This document shows, piece by piece, positions 35,832-43,525 of a stretch of 64,000 bases of DNA. Source of the DNA: Anaeromyxobacter diazotrophicus (GTDB lineage: Bacteria; Myxococcota; Myxococcia; Myxococcales; Anaeromyxobacteraceae); NCBI RefSeq assembly GCF_013340205.1, contig NZ_BJTG01000005.1, positions 372,001 to 436,000 of the forward strand. Direction: 5' to 3'. Numbering within the stretch: the stretch's first letter is position 1; each line of letters starts with the position of its first letter. A model generated the notes under the pieces. The model was not told where the DNA came from, made no database searches, and saw only the letters and a program-made list of their open reading frames with translations. The translations under genes were made by a program, and so were the position numbers.

Positions 35832-36836
35832 GTGACGGAGCGCGACCTCGCGCCGCTCGGCGTCCACCGCATCGCCGTCCCGGTCCCGTTCCCGCAGGCG
35901 GGCGGGCCGGTCAACGTCTACCTGGTGGAGGAGCCCGGCGGCGGGCTCCTCATGTTCGACTCCGGGCTGGGCTCGCCGGAGGGGCTGGCGGCGGTGGAGG
36001 AGGGCTTCGCGCGGCTGGGGCGGCGCCTCTCCGAGGTGAGCCGGATCGTCCTCTCGCACGGCCACGTCGACCACTACGGCGCGGCGCAGACGCTCATGGA
36101 GCGCGCCGGCCGCGCCATCCCGGTCTACGCCCACCCCGCCGACCTCCCCAAGGTGTCGGCCCGCGGCCCGCGCTGGAAGGAGCTCATGCCCTTCTACGGC
36201 GCGTACCTCGCGAAGCTGGGCGCGCCGGCCGAGACCCTGGCCGCCATCGCGGCCGAGGTGGGCGGGGGGTTCAAGCTGGCGCGGCGGATCGACGAGGTGC
36301 TGCCGCTCGCGCCGGGCGAGCTCCTCCAGGGCGCGCACGTGACGCTGGAGGTGCTCCACATGCCCGGCCACACGCCCGGGCTCTGCTGCCTGTACGACCG
36401 CCGCCGCGGCCTCTTCTTCGCCGCCGACCACCTGCTGGAGAAGGTCTCGCCGAACCCCATCATCGAGCTCGGGCCCGGGGGCGAGGAGGGGCGCTTCCAC
36501 CCGCTCGTCGCCTACCTCGACTCGATCCGCCGGCTGCGCGCGCTGGAGGTGGAGCTGGTGCTGCCGGGGCACGGCGCGCCGTTCCAGGACCACCGGCGCG
36601 TCATCGACGGCCTCACCGGCTTCTACGAGAAGCGGCAGGGGAAGATCCTGGCGGCGCTGGCCGGGGGGCCGCTCACCGGCTACGAGGTCACCCGGGCGCT
36701 CTTCCCCTGGGCGCGACCGGGCGACCTCTTCCTGGTGATCTCGGAGTCGATCGCGAACCTCGAGGTCCTGGAGGCGCGCGGGGCGGTCCGCCGCGAGCTC
36801 GAGGGCGGCGTCTACCGGTTCCGGCCGGCGGCCTGA
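35832..36836 (+). CDS. metallo-beta-lactamase-fold hydrolase
   Basis: A 334-residue soluble protein. The metal-binding motif is [11 protein letters not shown] (HxHxDH, residues ~75-80), with another His in [13 protein letters not shown] and Asp in FFAADHLL; the last ligand is in [10 protein letters not shown]. The C-terminal ~80 residues ([22 protein letters not shown]) resemble the winged-helix-like tail of LACTB2/glyoxalase II-type enzymes. It could act as a thioesterase or endoribonuclease-like hydrolase; substrate unknown. GTG start, 10 bp after etfA, which suggests co-transcription. Confidence 0.85.
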   Translation: MTERDLAPLGVHRIAVPVPFPQAGGPVNVYLVEEPGGGLLMFDSGLGSPEGLAAVEEGFARLGRRLSEVSRIVLSHGHVDHYGAAQTLMERAGRAIPVYAHPADLPKVSARGPRWKELMPFYGAYLAKLGAPAETLAAIAAEVGGGFKLARRIDEVLPLAPGELLQGAHVTLEVLHMPGHTPGLCCLYDRRRGLFFAADHLLEKVSPNPIIELGPGGEEGRFHPLVAYLDSIRRLRALEVELVLPGHGAPFQDHRRVIDGLTGFYEKRQGKILAALAGGPLTGYEVTRALFPWARPGDLFLVISESIANLEVLEARGAVRRELEGGVYRFRPAA

Positions 36837-36896
36837 CCGCGGCGCGCGGCTCGTACCCGCGCGACAGCCCGGGGCCCCGCGGGGTATGAAGCGCCC

Positions 36897-37802
36897 GTGG
36901 CCGACCTCGCGCTCCTCCTCCTCACCGCGCTGTGGGGGACGACCTTCCTCCTCGTCAAGAACGCGCTCGTCCAGGCGTCGACGGGCGTGTTCCTGCTCCT
37001 GCGCTTCGCGCTCGCCGCCGCGGCGGTGGCGCTCGTGGCGGTCGTGCGGCGCGATCGGCCGACGCCGGGGCTCCTGCGACAGGGGGTCCTCCTCGGCCTC
37101 GTCATGTTCGCCGGCTTCGCCCTGCAGACCCTGGGGCTGCGCTCGACCACCCCGGCCCGCTCCGGCTTCCTCACCGGGCTCTCGGTCCTCATCGTCCCGT
37201 TCCTGGCGCGCTTCCTCCTCCGCCGGCCGGTGCACGCGGCCGCCTGGGCGGGCGTCGTGCTGGCGGTGCTCGGGCTCGTCTGCCTCACCCGGCCCTTCGC
37301 GGGCGACCTCTCCTCGGAGGTGCGCGCGGGCGACCTCCTCACCGCCGGGTGCGCGCTCGCCTACGCCCTCCAGATCACCTTCATCTCGGAGTGGTCGTCG
37401 CGCCACCCGCTGGCGCTCTTCACGCTGGTGCAGGTGGGCACCACGGCGGCCTTGGCGCCGCTCCTCTTCGCGCTCGAGCCGGCGCGGCTCGAGCCCACCC
37501 CCGGCCTGTGGGGGACGGTCGCCTTCACCGGCCTCGCCATGACCGCCGGCGCCTTCTTCGTCATGAACTGGGCGCAGCGCCACACCACCGCGGTGCGCGC
37601 GGCGCTCATCTTCTCGCTCGAGCCGGTGGGCGCGGCGCTCTTCTCGCACTTCGTGGGCGGCGAGCCGCTCGCCCCGCTCGACTGGACGGGCGGCGGGCTC
37701 ATCGTGCTGGGGGTGGTGGCGGGCGAGGTGGGGGGCGCGCTCGAGGGGCGCGCGCGGCAGGCGCGGGCCACCCGCGCGGCGAGCCCCGCCGCGGGGGCGT
37801 GA
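36897..37802 (+). CDS. EamA-family (DMT) transporter
   Basis: An inner membrane protein of 301 residues with ten predicted helices in two EamA repeats: LALLLLTALWGTTFLLVKNAL starts the first and DLLTAGCALAYALQITFISEW the second. IFSLEPVGAALFSHFVGGE is the conserved late motif. It is probably an exporter of an unknown metabolite. The start is GTG 36897. It is distinct from the EamA gene at 21823 and lies 60 bp after the hydrolase gene. Confidence 0.85.
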   Translation: MADLALLLLTALWGTTFLLVKNALVQASTGVFLLLRFALAAAAVALVAVVRRDRPTPGLLRQGVLLGLVMFAGFALQTLGLRSTTPARSGFLTGLSVLIVPFLARFLLRRPVHAAAWAGVVLAVLGLVCLTRPFAGDLSSEVRAGDLLTAGCALAYALQITFISEWSSRHPLALFTLVQVGTTAALAPLLFALEPARLEPTPGLWGTVAFTGLAMTAGAFFVMNWAQRHTTAVRAALIFSLEPVGAALFSHFVGGEPLAPLDWTGGGLIVLGVVAGEVGGALEGRARQARATRAASPAAGA

Positions 37803-37836
37803 TCGCTGTCGGTGCGCCGAGGTAAGAAGGTCGCCG

Positions 37837-38823
37837 ATGAGGCGCCTGCCGATCGAGCTCTCGCAGGGCCAGCTCCGGGTCTCCGAGAGCGGGCTCTTCC
37901 TCGACGCCCACCGCAAGGCGGCCTGCGCCTTCGTCAGCCACGCCCACGGCGACCACATCGCCCGGCACGAGCGGACCATCGCCACCGCGCCGACCGTGGC
38001 GCTCATGCGCCACCGGCTGGGGTCGAAGGTGAAGGGCGACGCGCTGTCGGTGGGGTACCGCAAGCCGTTCGGCCTCGGCGACCTCACCCTGGAGCTCTTC
38101 CCGGCCGGCCACGTGCTCGGCTCGGCGCAGCTGCGGGTGACGCGCCACGGCGTCGCGCTCGGCTACTCGGGCGACCTGTGCCTCCAGCCGACGCTCACCG
38201 CCGAGCCGGCCGAGGTGGTCGAGTGCGACGTGCTCGTGCTCGAGTCCACCTTCGGGCTGCCGCGCTACGTCTTCCCGGACAAGGGCGAGGTGCTGGCGGA
38301 GATCCGCCGCTTCGTGGACGGCGCGCTCTCGGAGGGCGCGACCCCGGTCCTGCTCGGCTACGCGCTGGGGAAGGCGCAGGAGGTCCTCAAGTTCCTGGGC
38401 GAAGCCGGGTACCGCTGCCGCGCGCACCCGGTGGTCCACGCGGTGAACCGGGTCTACGAGGCGCAGGGGGTGCCCTTGCCCAACGTCGAGCTGCTCGGGC
38501 CGGAGGGGCCGCTCGCGGGCGAGGTGGTGGTGGCGCCGCCGCACCTCGCCCGCACCTCGCCCATCCTGCGCATCAAGGACCGGCGGACGGCGGTGCTCAC
38601 CGGCTGGGCCGTCGACGGCCGCCGCGGCTTCCGCGGCGCCGACGCGGCCTTCCCGCTCTCCGACCACGCCGACTTCCCCTCGCTGGTGCGCTACGCCAAG
38701 GCCACCGGCGCGGCCCGCGTCCTCACCGTCCACGGCTACGCCCGCGAGCTCGCCTCGGCCCTGCGCCAGGAGGGGATCCGCGCCGAGCCGCTGGTGGAGC
38801 GGGAGCAGCTCGAGCTGCTGTAG
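37837..38823 (+). CDS. MBL-fold nuclease-like protein (beta-CASP/exonuclease type)
   Basis: A 328-residue protein. The metal motif is FVSHAHGDHIARH (HxHxDH), preceded by the Asp in GLFLDAHRKA. Further elements are FPAGHVLGSAQLRV (His), GYSGDLCL (Asp), VLVLESTFGLPRYVFP, and a late SDHADFPSLVRYAKATGA with VLTVHGYARELA. This set matches CPSF/YSH1-like nucleases and the ligase-associated DNA exonucleases. The partner ligase and helicase genes of that system are not adjacent here. Nuclease activity on RNA or DNA is therefore likely, but the target is unknown. Confidence 0.8.
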   Translation: MRRLPIELSQGQLRVSESGLFLDAHRKAACAFVSHAHGDHIARHERTIATAPTVALMRHRLGSKVKGDALSVGYRKPFGLGDLTLELFPAGHVLGSAQLRVTRHGVALGYSGDLCLQPTLTAEPAEVVECDVLVLESTFGLPRYVFPDKGEVLAEIRRFVDGALSEGATPVLLGYALGKAQEVLKFLGEAGYRCRAHPVVHAVNRVYEAQGVPLPNVELLGPEGPLAGEVVVAPPHLARTSPILRIKDRRTAVLTGWAVDGRRGFRGADAAFPLSDHADFPSLVRYAKATGAARVLTVHGYARELASALRQEGIRAEPLVEREQLELL

Positions 38824-38827
38824 GGCG

Positions 38828-38903
38828 CTCGCGGCTCGCGGCTCGCGGCTCGCGGCTCGCGGTCGGGTCGAGGTCGAGGTCGAGGTCGAGGTCGGGGTCG
38901 CCC
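38828..38903. repeat. tandem heptamer and hexamer arrays
   Basis: Five perfect tandem CTCGCGG units (38828-38862) are followed by TCGGG and then TCGAGG x4 and TCGGGG (38868-38897). The hexamer family is the same as the longer array at 39602-39720 on the other side of the four-helix-bundle gene, in the same orientation. Confidence 0.9.
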
Positions 38904-39029
38904 GCAAGCGGGAGGAGGTCGGGGAGGCGCCTGGGCTCGGGCTCTCCTCGGTTCCCAGCAGGCTCGCGCCAGCCTGCGGCTGGCACTGCGCCTGCTCTGG
39001 TAGGTCGCCCTCGCAGGTGGGGCGTGGAG

Positions 39030-39082
39030 CGTTCATGGCGTCGGCCCCTTCCAGTGAGTGAAAGGGGCCGACGCCATGAACG
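39030..39082. repeat. 21-bp perfect inverted repeat, 11-base loop
   Basis: The arm at 39030-39050 (starts CGTTCATGGCGTCGG) is exactly complementary to 39062-39082 (ends GACGCCATGAACG). This is by far the longest uninterrupted short-loop hairpin seen in the window. It lies about 95 bp beyond the 3' end of the four-helix-bundle gene. There is no T-run, so a simple terminator is not obvious. It may be a mobile or REP-like palindrome. Confidence 0.9.
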
Positions 39083-39177
39083 ACACGCTTCGTCCGGTTG
39101 CTTCTCTCCCGCATCGGACGCGAGCGCGGCCAGCGCCGCCGAGGTGGGGCGGCTCGCCTCGCGGGTGGTGGCGCTGC

Positions 39178-39546
39178 TCACGCCGCTCGTGCGGTGAGCG
39201 CGCGGAGCATCCGCTTCACGCGGACCGCGAGCGCCTGGGCCCGCCGCAGGGGTTCGGGCGCCAGCGCGCCGATGGCGTGCGCGAGGTCGAGGGCGCCGAC
39301 CACCTCGTGCAGCGAGCCGTTGGCGAGCGCGAAGTGCTTGCGGCGCATGGGCCCGCTGTCGCTGGGGAGCCCTTCACAGAGATTGAGAAACACGGACTTC
39401 GCGGCCCGGGTGGCCTGGTCGCGCAATTCGGGGTCCGCGATGCTCGCGGCGTGCACCAGCGCCGCAAGCTCGCGAGCAGCGACGTAAACGTCGAGGGACT
39501 GAAACGCGAGCGCCTCGACCTCGACGGCGATTGGATGCTGAGCCAT
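39178..39546 (-). CDS. four-helix-bundle protein (S23/IVS-type family)
   Basis: A 122-residue all-helical protein: VEALAFQSLDVYVAARELAALVHAAS, DPELRDQATRAAKSVFLNLCEG, KHFALANGSLHEVVGALDLAHAIG, and RRAQALAVRVKRMLRALTA make four helices. The FLNLCEG element and overall size match the four-helix-bundle family first seen in 23S rRNA intervening sequences and related to the accessory protein Avd of diversity-generating retroelements. No rRNA gene, reverse transcriptase or template repeat is nearby. The ATG and its SD (GAGGAGG) lie inside a perfect 15-bp hairpin, and repeat arrays bracket the gene. Function unknown; nucleic acid binding is plausible for the family. Confidence 0.82.
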   Translation of the reverse strand: MAQHPIAVEVEALAFQSLDVYVAARELAALVHAASIADPELRDQATRAAKSVFLNLCEGLPSDSGPMRRKHFALANGSLHEVVGALDLAHAIGALAPEPLRRAQALAVRVKRMLRALTARAA

Positions 39547-39583
39547 TTCCGCCTCCTCACCCGAAGGGGGAGGCGGAAATGGC
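39542..39583 (-). promoter_or_regulatory. hairpin sequestering RBS and start codon
   Basis: GCCATTTCCGCCTCC (39542-39556) is exactly complementary to GGAGGCGGAAATGGC (39569-39583), with a 12-base loop. Read on the reverse strand, the 3' arm contains GGAGG and the ATG of the four-helix-bundle gene (start at 39546). The messenger would therefore fold with both its ribosome binding site and its initiation codon paired. This suggests translational control; what would open it is unknown. Confidence 0.7.
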
Positions 39584-39601
39584 GCGGGTCAGCGTGAGCC
39601 G

Positions 39602-39720
<119 letters not shown>

Positions 39721-39786
39721 TCGAACTCAATGCATTCGCGCCCCCCCTCGTACCCGCGCGCCGCCCTCCGTAGTACAACCCCCCCC

Positions 39787-40770
39787 GTGCTCGAGATGAA
39801 GGTCAGCGCCGACGCCGCCGGGCAGCGGCTCGACAAGTTCCTGCGCCGCGCCCTGAAGGACGTCCCGCTCAGCCACATCTTCAAGCTCCTGCGCACGCGC
39901 AAGGTCCGCGTGAACGGCGCGCGCGGGAAGGCGGAGCAGGTGCTCGCCGAGGGCGAGGTGGTGGTCGTGCGCGGCGACGAGGAGAAGCTCCTCGCGCGCG
40001 GCGAGGAGGGCCCCGCGCCGCACGGCGGGGTGAAGCCCACCTTCCGCGTGCTCTACGAGGACGAGCACCTCCTCGCGGTGGACAAGCCGTCGGGGCTGGC
40101 GGCGCACCCGGGCACCGGGATCACCGGCGCCACCCTGGTGGAGGAGGCGCGCGCCTACCTGAAGGTGCCGGCGAACCTGCCCTCGACCGAGTTCAAGCCC
40201 TCGCCGGCGCACCGGCTCGACCGCGAGACCTCGGGCGTGGTGCTGGTCGCGAAGACGCGGCGCTGCATGGCGGCGCTCACCGAGATCTTCACCTCGGGCG
40301 ACGTCCGGAAGACCTACCTCACGCTCGCCAAGGGGAAGCTGCCGCGCACCGAGGGCGTCATCGACCTGCCGCTCTCCGAGCACGAGCAGACCTCGCGCTC
40401 GAAGGCGCAGCGCGGGGTGAACTTCCAGGAGGCGCTGACCCGCTACCGCGTGCTCTCGTCCATGCGCGAGGCCTCGCTCCTCAGCGTGCGCATCGAGACC
40501 GGCCGCACCCACCAGATCCGGCGCCACCTGCAGTCCACCGGCCACCCGGTGGCGGGCGACGGCCGGTACGGCGACTTCCCCTTCAACCGGCTCGCCAAGA
40601 CGCGCTGGGGCCTCAAGCGGATGTTCCTCCACGCCTGGAAGCTCGAGATCCCCCACCCCATGACGGAGCGCCCGCTGCGGGTGGAGGCGCCGGTGCCGGA
40701 GGACCTCCTGGCGGTGCTGCGGAAGATGAACCTGGCGCCGCCGCCCGGCGCGGCCGCAGCGGAGCGTTGA
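39787..40770 (+). CDS. RluC/RluD-family pseudouridine synthase
   Basis: A 327-residue protein that isomerises uridines in RNA, most likely 23S rRNA. An S4-type RNA-binding region (about residues 15-70, GQRLDKFLRRALKDVPLSHIFKLLRTRKVRVNG) precedes the catalytic domain. The active-site motif is AHRLDRETSGVVL with the catalytic Asp; later RTHQIRRHLQSTGHPVAGDGRYG and MFLHAWKLEI are conserved. The start is GTG 39787 or ATG 39796; the 57 bases upstream in the same frame from 39730 read as low-complexity sequence. RluC versus RluD specificity cannot be assigned. It starts 66 bp after the hexamer array. Confidence 0.92.
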   Translation: MLEMKVSADAAGQRLDKFLRRALKDVPLSHIFKLLRTRKVRVNGARGKAEQVLAEGEVVVVRGDEEKLLARGEEGPAPHGGVKPTFRVLYEDEHLLAVDKPSGLAAHPGTGITGATLVEEARAYLKVPANLPSTEFKPSPAHRLDRETSGVVLVAKTRRCMAALTEIFTSGDVRKTYLTLAKGKLPRTEGVIDLPLSEHEQTSRSKAQRGVNFQEALTRYRVLSSMREASLLSVRIETGRTHQIRRHLQSTGHPVAGDGRYGDFPFNRLAKTRWGLKRMFLHAWKLEIPHPMTERPLRVEAPVPEDLLAVLRKMNLAPPPGAAAAER

Positions 40771-40806
40771 TCCGCGCGCGGAGCCGGGCCTAGATTCGTG
40801 CCCCAG

Positions 40807-43362
40807 ATGATCCCCCCCAAGGCCCCCGCCCCGAGAGAGCAGCCGCTCGGCGCGCCCGCTCCCCCTCCGCCGCCGCCCGCGCCTCCGGCGCGCCGCCGCT
40901 CGCTGCTCGGCCGGCTGCTGGCGGGGTTCCTCGTGCTGGTGCTCCTCGCGGCGGGCGCCGCGGCGCTGGTGGGCCTCGTCGCCTACCGCCGCTTCGCGAG
41001 CGGGCTGCCCGACATCCCGTCCCTCGCCGAGTACCGCCCGCCGGTGGTGACCGAGCTCGTGTCGGCCGACGGCCAGCTCGCCGGCGAGCTGTTCGACGAG
41101 CGCCGCAAGGTGGTGCCGTACGAGCGCATCCCGAAGCGGCTGGTCGAGGCGCTCCTCGCCTCCGAGGACAAGAACTTCTTCGAGCACGGCGGCGTCGACT
41201 GGCTCGGGACCCTGCGGGCGGCGGTGAACACCTACGTCCTGCGCCACAAGGTGCAGGGCGGCTCCACCATCACCCAGCAGACGGCGAAGTCGCTGCTCGT
41301 CTCGGCGGAGGGGTTCGAGGAGGGCACGAAGCGCAACCTGCGGCGCAAGCTGCGCGAGCTCATCCTGGCGCGGCGGCTGGAGGCCGCCTTCGACAAGCGC
41401 GAGATCCTCTGGCTGTACCTGAACGGCGTCTTCCTCGGCCACCACAGCTACGGGGTGCAGGCGGCGGCGGAGAACTACTTCCGCAAGAACGTGGAGGACC
41501 TCACGCTGGCCGAGGCGGCGCTCCTGGCCGGCCTGCCGCAGGCGCCGAGCAAGTACTCTCCGTTCATGCACCCGGACGCCGCCAAGGCGCGCCGCCGCTA
41601 CGTGCTCCGCCGCATGTACGAGGAGCGCATGATCTCCGCCGAGGAGCGGGTGGCGGCGGAGGAGACCGAGGTGAGGGTCTACCCGGTCGACGACGTCTTC
41701 CGCGAGACGGCGCCCTTCTACGCCGAGCAGGCGCGGCGGCTGATCGTCGGCCGGTACGGGGACCAGCGGGTGCTGCACGACGGCCTGCGGGTCGAGCTGG
41801 CGATGGACCTCGAGCGGCAGCGCGGCGCCCAGGCGGCCATGCTGGCCGGGCTCATGGAGGTCGATCACCGGCAGGGGTTCCAGGGGCCGGTGGCGCACGT
41901 CGAGGGCCAGGAGCGCGACGCGCTGCGGGCGCGGCTCGCCAAGGTGTGGCCGGCGGGCGCGCTCGAGCCGGGCGACTACGCGGTGGGGGTGGTGGGCGAG
42001 GTGGACGACCGCGCGGCGCTGGCGCGGGTGTCGGTGGGCGCGACCCAGGGCCTCCTGCCCATCGCCGGGATGCGCTGGGCGCGCCGCCCGAACCCGGAGC
42101 AGAGCTACCCGGACGCGCTCATCTCCCGCCCCTCGACCGCGCTCCACGCCGGCGACGTGGTGCTGGTGCGCCGGGTGACGCGGGAGGAGCTCGTGAAGCG
42201 CGAGCCCCCCGAGCGGCAGAAGCTGGTGCCGGACGCGGAGGTCCTGTTCGCGCTGGAGCAGGAGCCGAAGCTGCAGGGCGCGCTCGTCTCCATCGAGCCC
42301 TTCACCGGCTACGTCTCGGCCATGGTGGGCGGCTACGACTTCGACGCCTCCGAGTTCAACCGCGCGTTCCAGGCCTGCCGCCAGCCCGGCTCCGCCTTCA
42401 AGCCCATCGTCTACTCGGGCGCCATCGAGAAGCTCAACTACACCCCCGCCACGCTGCTCACCGACGCGCCGGTGGTCTACCGCGACGAGAGCGCGGGCGT
42501 GTCGTGGAAGCCGGAGAACTACGGCGGCTCGTTCAAGGGCGAGGTGACGCTGCGCGACGCGCTCGTCCACTCCATGAACCTGCCGGCGGTGAAGGTGGCG
42601 GCGGCGCTGGGCGTGGACCAGCTCGTCTCCTGGGCGGCGGCGCTCGGCCTCGAGACGCCGGTGAAGCGCGAGCTCGGCAGCGCCATCGGCTCCTCCTGCA
42701 CCACGCTGTGGAGCCTCGCCAACGTCTACGCCCTCCTCGACCGCTACGGCGAGAAGCGGCCCTCCACCTTCGTGAAGCGGGTGCTCGACCGCGACGGGCG
42801 GCTGCTCGAGGACCACAGCGCCCCCACCGACCCGTGGGTGCCGCTCTCGACGCGGCTCGCCGCCGCCGCCGCGCAGGTGACGACGCCGGTGGAGCGCGTC
42901 ATGGACCCCCGCTCCGCCTACATCACCGTCTCCCTCCTGCACGAGGTGGCGACGGTGGGCACCGGCGCGCAGGCGGCCAAGCTCGGCAAGCCGGCCGCCG
43001 GCAAGACCGGCACCACCAACGACTCGTTCGACACCTGGTTCATGGGGATGACGCACGACCTCTTCGCCGGGGTCTGGCTCGGCTACGACCACAACGAGAT
43101 GCCGCTCGGCCGCTTCGAGACCGGCGGCCGCGCCGCGCTGCCCATCTGGCTCTCGTACATGGAGTCGTCGCTGCGCGACCGGCCGCAGCCCGACTTCCCG
43201 CAGCCGGACGGCATCGAGCTCGTCCGCATCGACCCCACCACCGGCAAGCTCGCGCCCGAGGGCGGACGCGGCGTGCTCGAGCCGTTCAAGCTCGAGGCGA
43301 AGCCGGTCGAGAACCCGCCCGACCAGCCGCGGGTCGAGGTGCAGGACCTCTTCGGCCAGTGA
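40807..43362 (+). CDS. penicillin-binding protein 1A (bifunctional)
   Basis: A class A PBP of 851 residues that polymerises and cross-links peptidoglycan. A Pro-rich cytoplasmic tail is followed by one membrane helix (about 37-62). The GT51 glycosyltransferase domain has SEDKNFFEHGGVDW, GGSTITQQTAKSLL and ILWLYLNGVFLG. An inserted OB-like region covers roughly residues 320-470. The transpeptidase has GSAFKP (catalytic Ser in SxxK), SMN, and GKTGTTND. ATG 40807 is used; GTG 40798 upstream is also possible. A single gene, 36 bp after the pseudouridine synthase. Confidence 0.93.
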   Translation: MIPPKAPAPREQPLGAPAPPPPPPAPPARRRSLLGRLLAGFLVLVLLAAGAAALVGLVAYRRFASGLPDIPSLAEYRPPVVTELVSADGQLAGELFDERRKVVPYERIPKRLVEALLASEDKNFFEHGGVDWLGTLRAAVNTYVLRHKVQGGSTITQQTAKSLLVSAEGFEEGTKRNLRRKLRELILARRLEAAFDKREILWLYLNGVFLGHHSYGVQAAAENYFRKNVEDLTLAEAALLAGLPQAPSKYSPFMHPDAAKARRRYVLRRMYEERMISAEERVAAEETEVRVYPVDDVFRETAPFYAEQARRLIVGRYGDQRVLHDGLRVELAMDLERQRGAQAAMLAGLMEVDHRQGFQGPVAHVEGQERDALRARLAKVWPAGALEPGDYAVGVVGEVDDRAALARVSVGATQGLLPIAGMRWARRPNPEQSYPDALISRPSTALHAGDVVLVRRVTREELVKREPPERQKLVPDAEVLFALEQEPKLQGALVSIEPFTGYVSAMVGGYDFDASEFNRAFQACRQPGSAFKPIVYSGAIEKLNYTPATLLTDAPVVYRDESAGVSWKPENYGGSFKGEVTLRDALVHSMNLPAVKVAAALGVDQLVSWAAALGLETPVKRELGSAIGSSCTTLWSLANVYALLDRYGEKRPSTFVKRVLDRDGRLLEDHSAPTDPWVPLSTRLAAAAAQVTTPVERVMDPRSAYITVSLLHEVATVGTGAQAAKLGKPAAGKTGTTNDSFDTWFMGMTHDLFAGVWLGYDHNEMPLGRFETGGRAALPIWLSYMESSLRDRPQPDFPQPDGIELVRIDPTTGKLAPEGGRGVLEPFKLEAKPVENPPDQPRVEVQDLFGQ

Positions 43363-43477
43363 GCGGTGGGCGCCCTCGCCTCGGCGCTGTCCCGAGGGGA
43401 GGGGACGCCGGCGGGGGGCCGCTTCCTTGATCGCCTGGGGGCGCTCGCGTATCGTCGGCCTGGCGCCGTAAGCCCCT

Positions 43478-43494
43478 GAAAAGGGAGCCTTTTT
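43478..43494 (+). terminator. weak terminator-like hairpin after PBP1A gene
   Basis: AAAAGG-GAG-CCTTTT followed by T, about 115 bp after the PBP1A stop and 30 bp before the chemotaxis receptor start. The stem is only 6 bp, so it may instead be part of the receptor promoter or leader. Confidence 0.25.
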
Positions 43495-43525
43495 CCATAC
43501 ACCGGCGCCCGAGGCCCGCGCGACC

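Larger units (their letters stand above)
38824..39177. other. repeat-rich intergenic region, 354 bp
   Basis: No convincing gene. It contains a heptamer array, a hexamer array and a 21-bp inverted repeat, described separately. Open frames crossing it on both strands are low-complexity products of the repeats. Confidence 0.6.

Noticed and set aside
38824-39197. Forward- and reverse-strand open frames through the repeat island
   Set aside because: They translate to low-complexity Arg/Ser, Asp/Pro or Thr/Ser runs produced by the repeats.
39178-39546. Diversity-generating retroelement suggested by the Avd-like four-helix bundle
   Set aside because: No reverse transcriptase, template repeat or variable-repeat target gene is present in the window.
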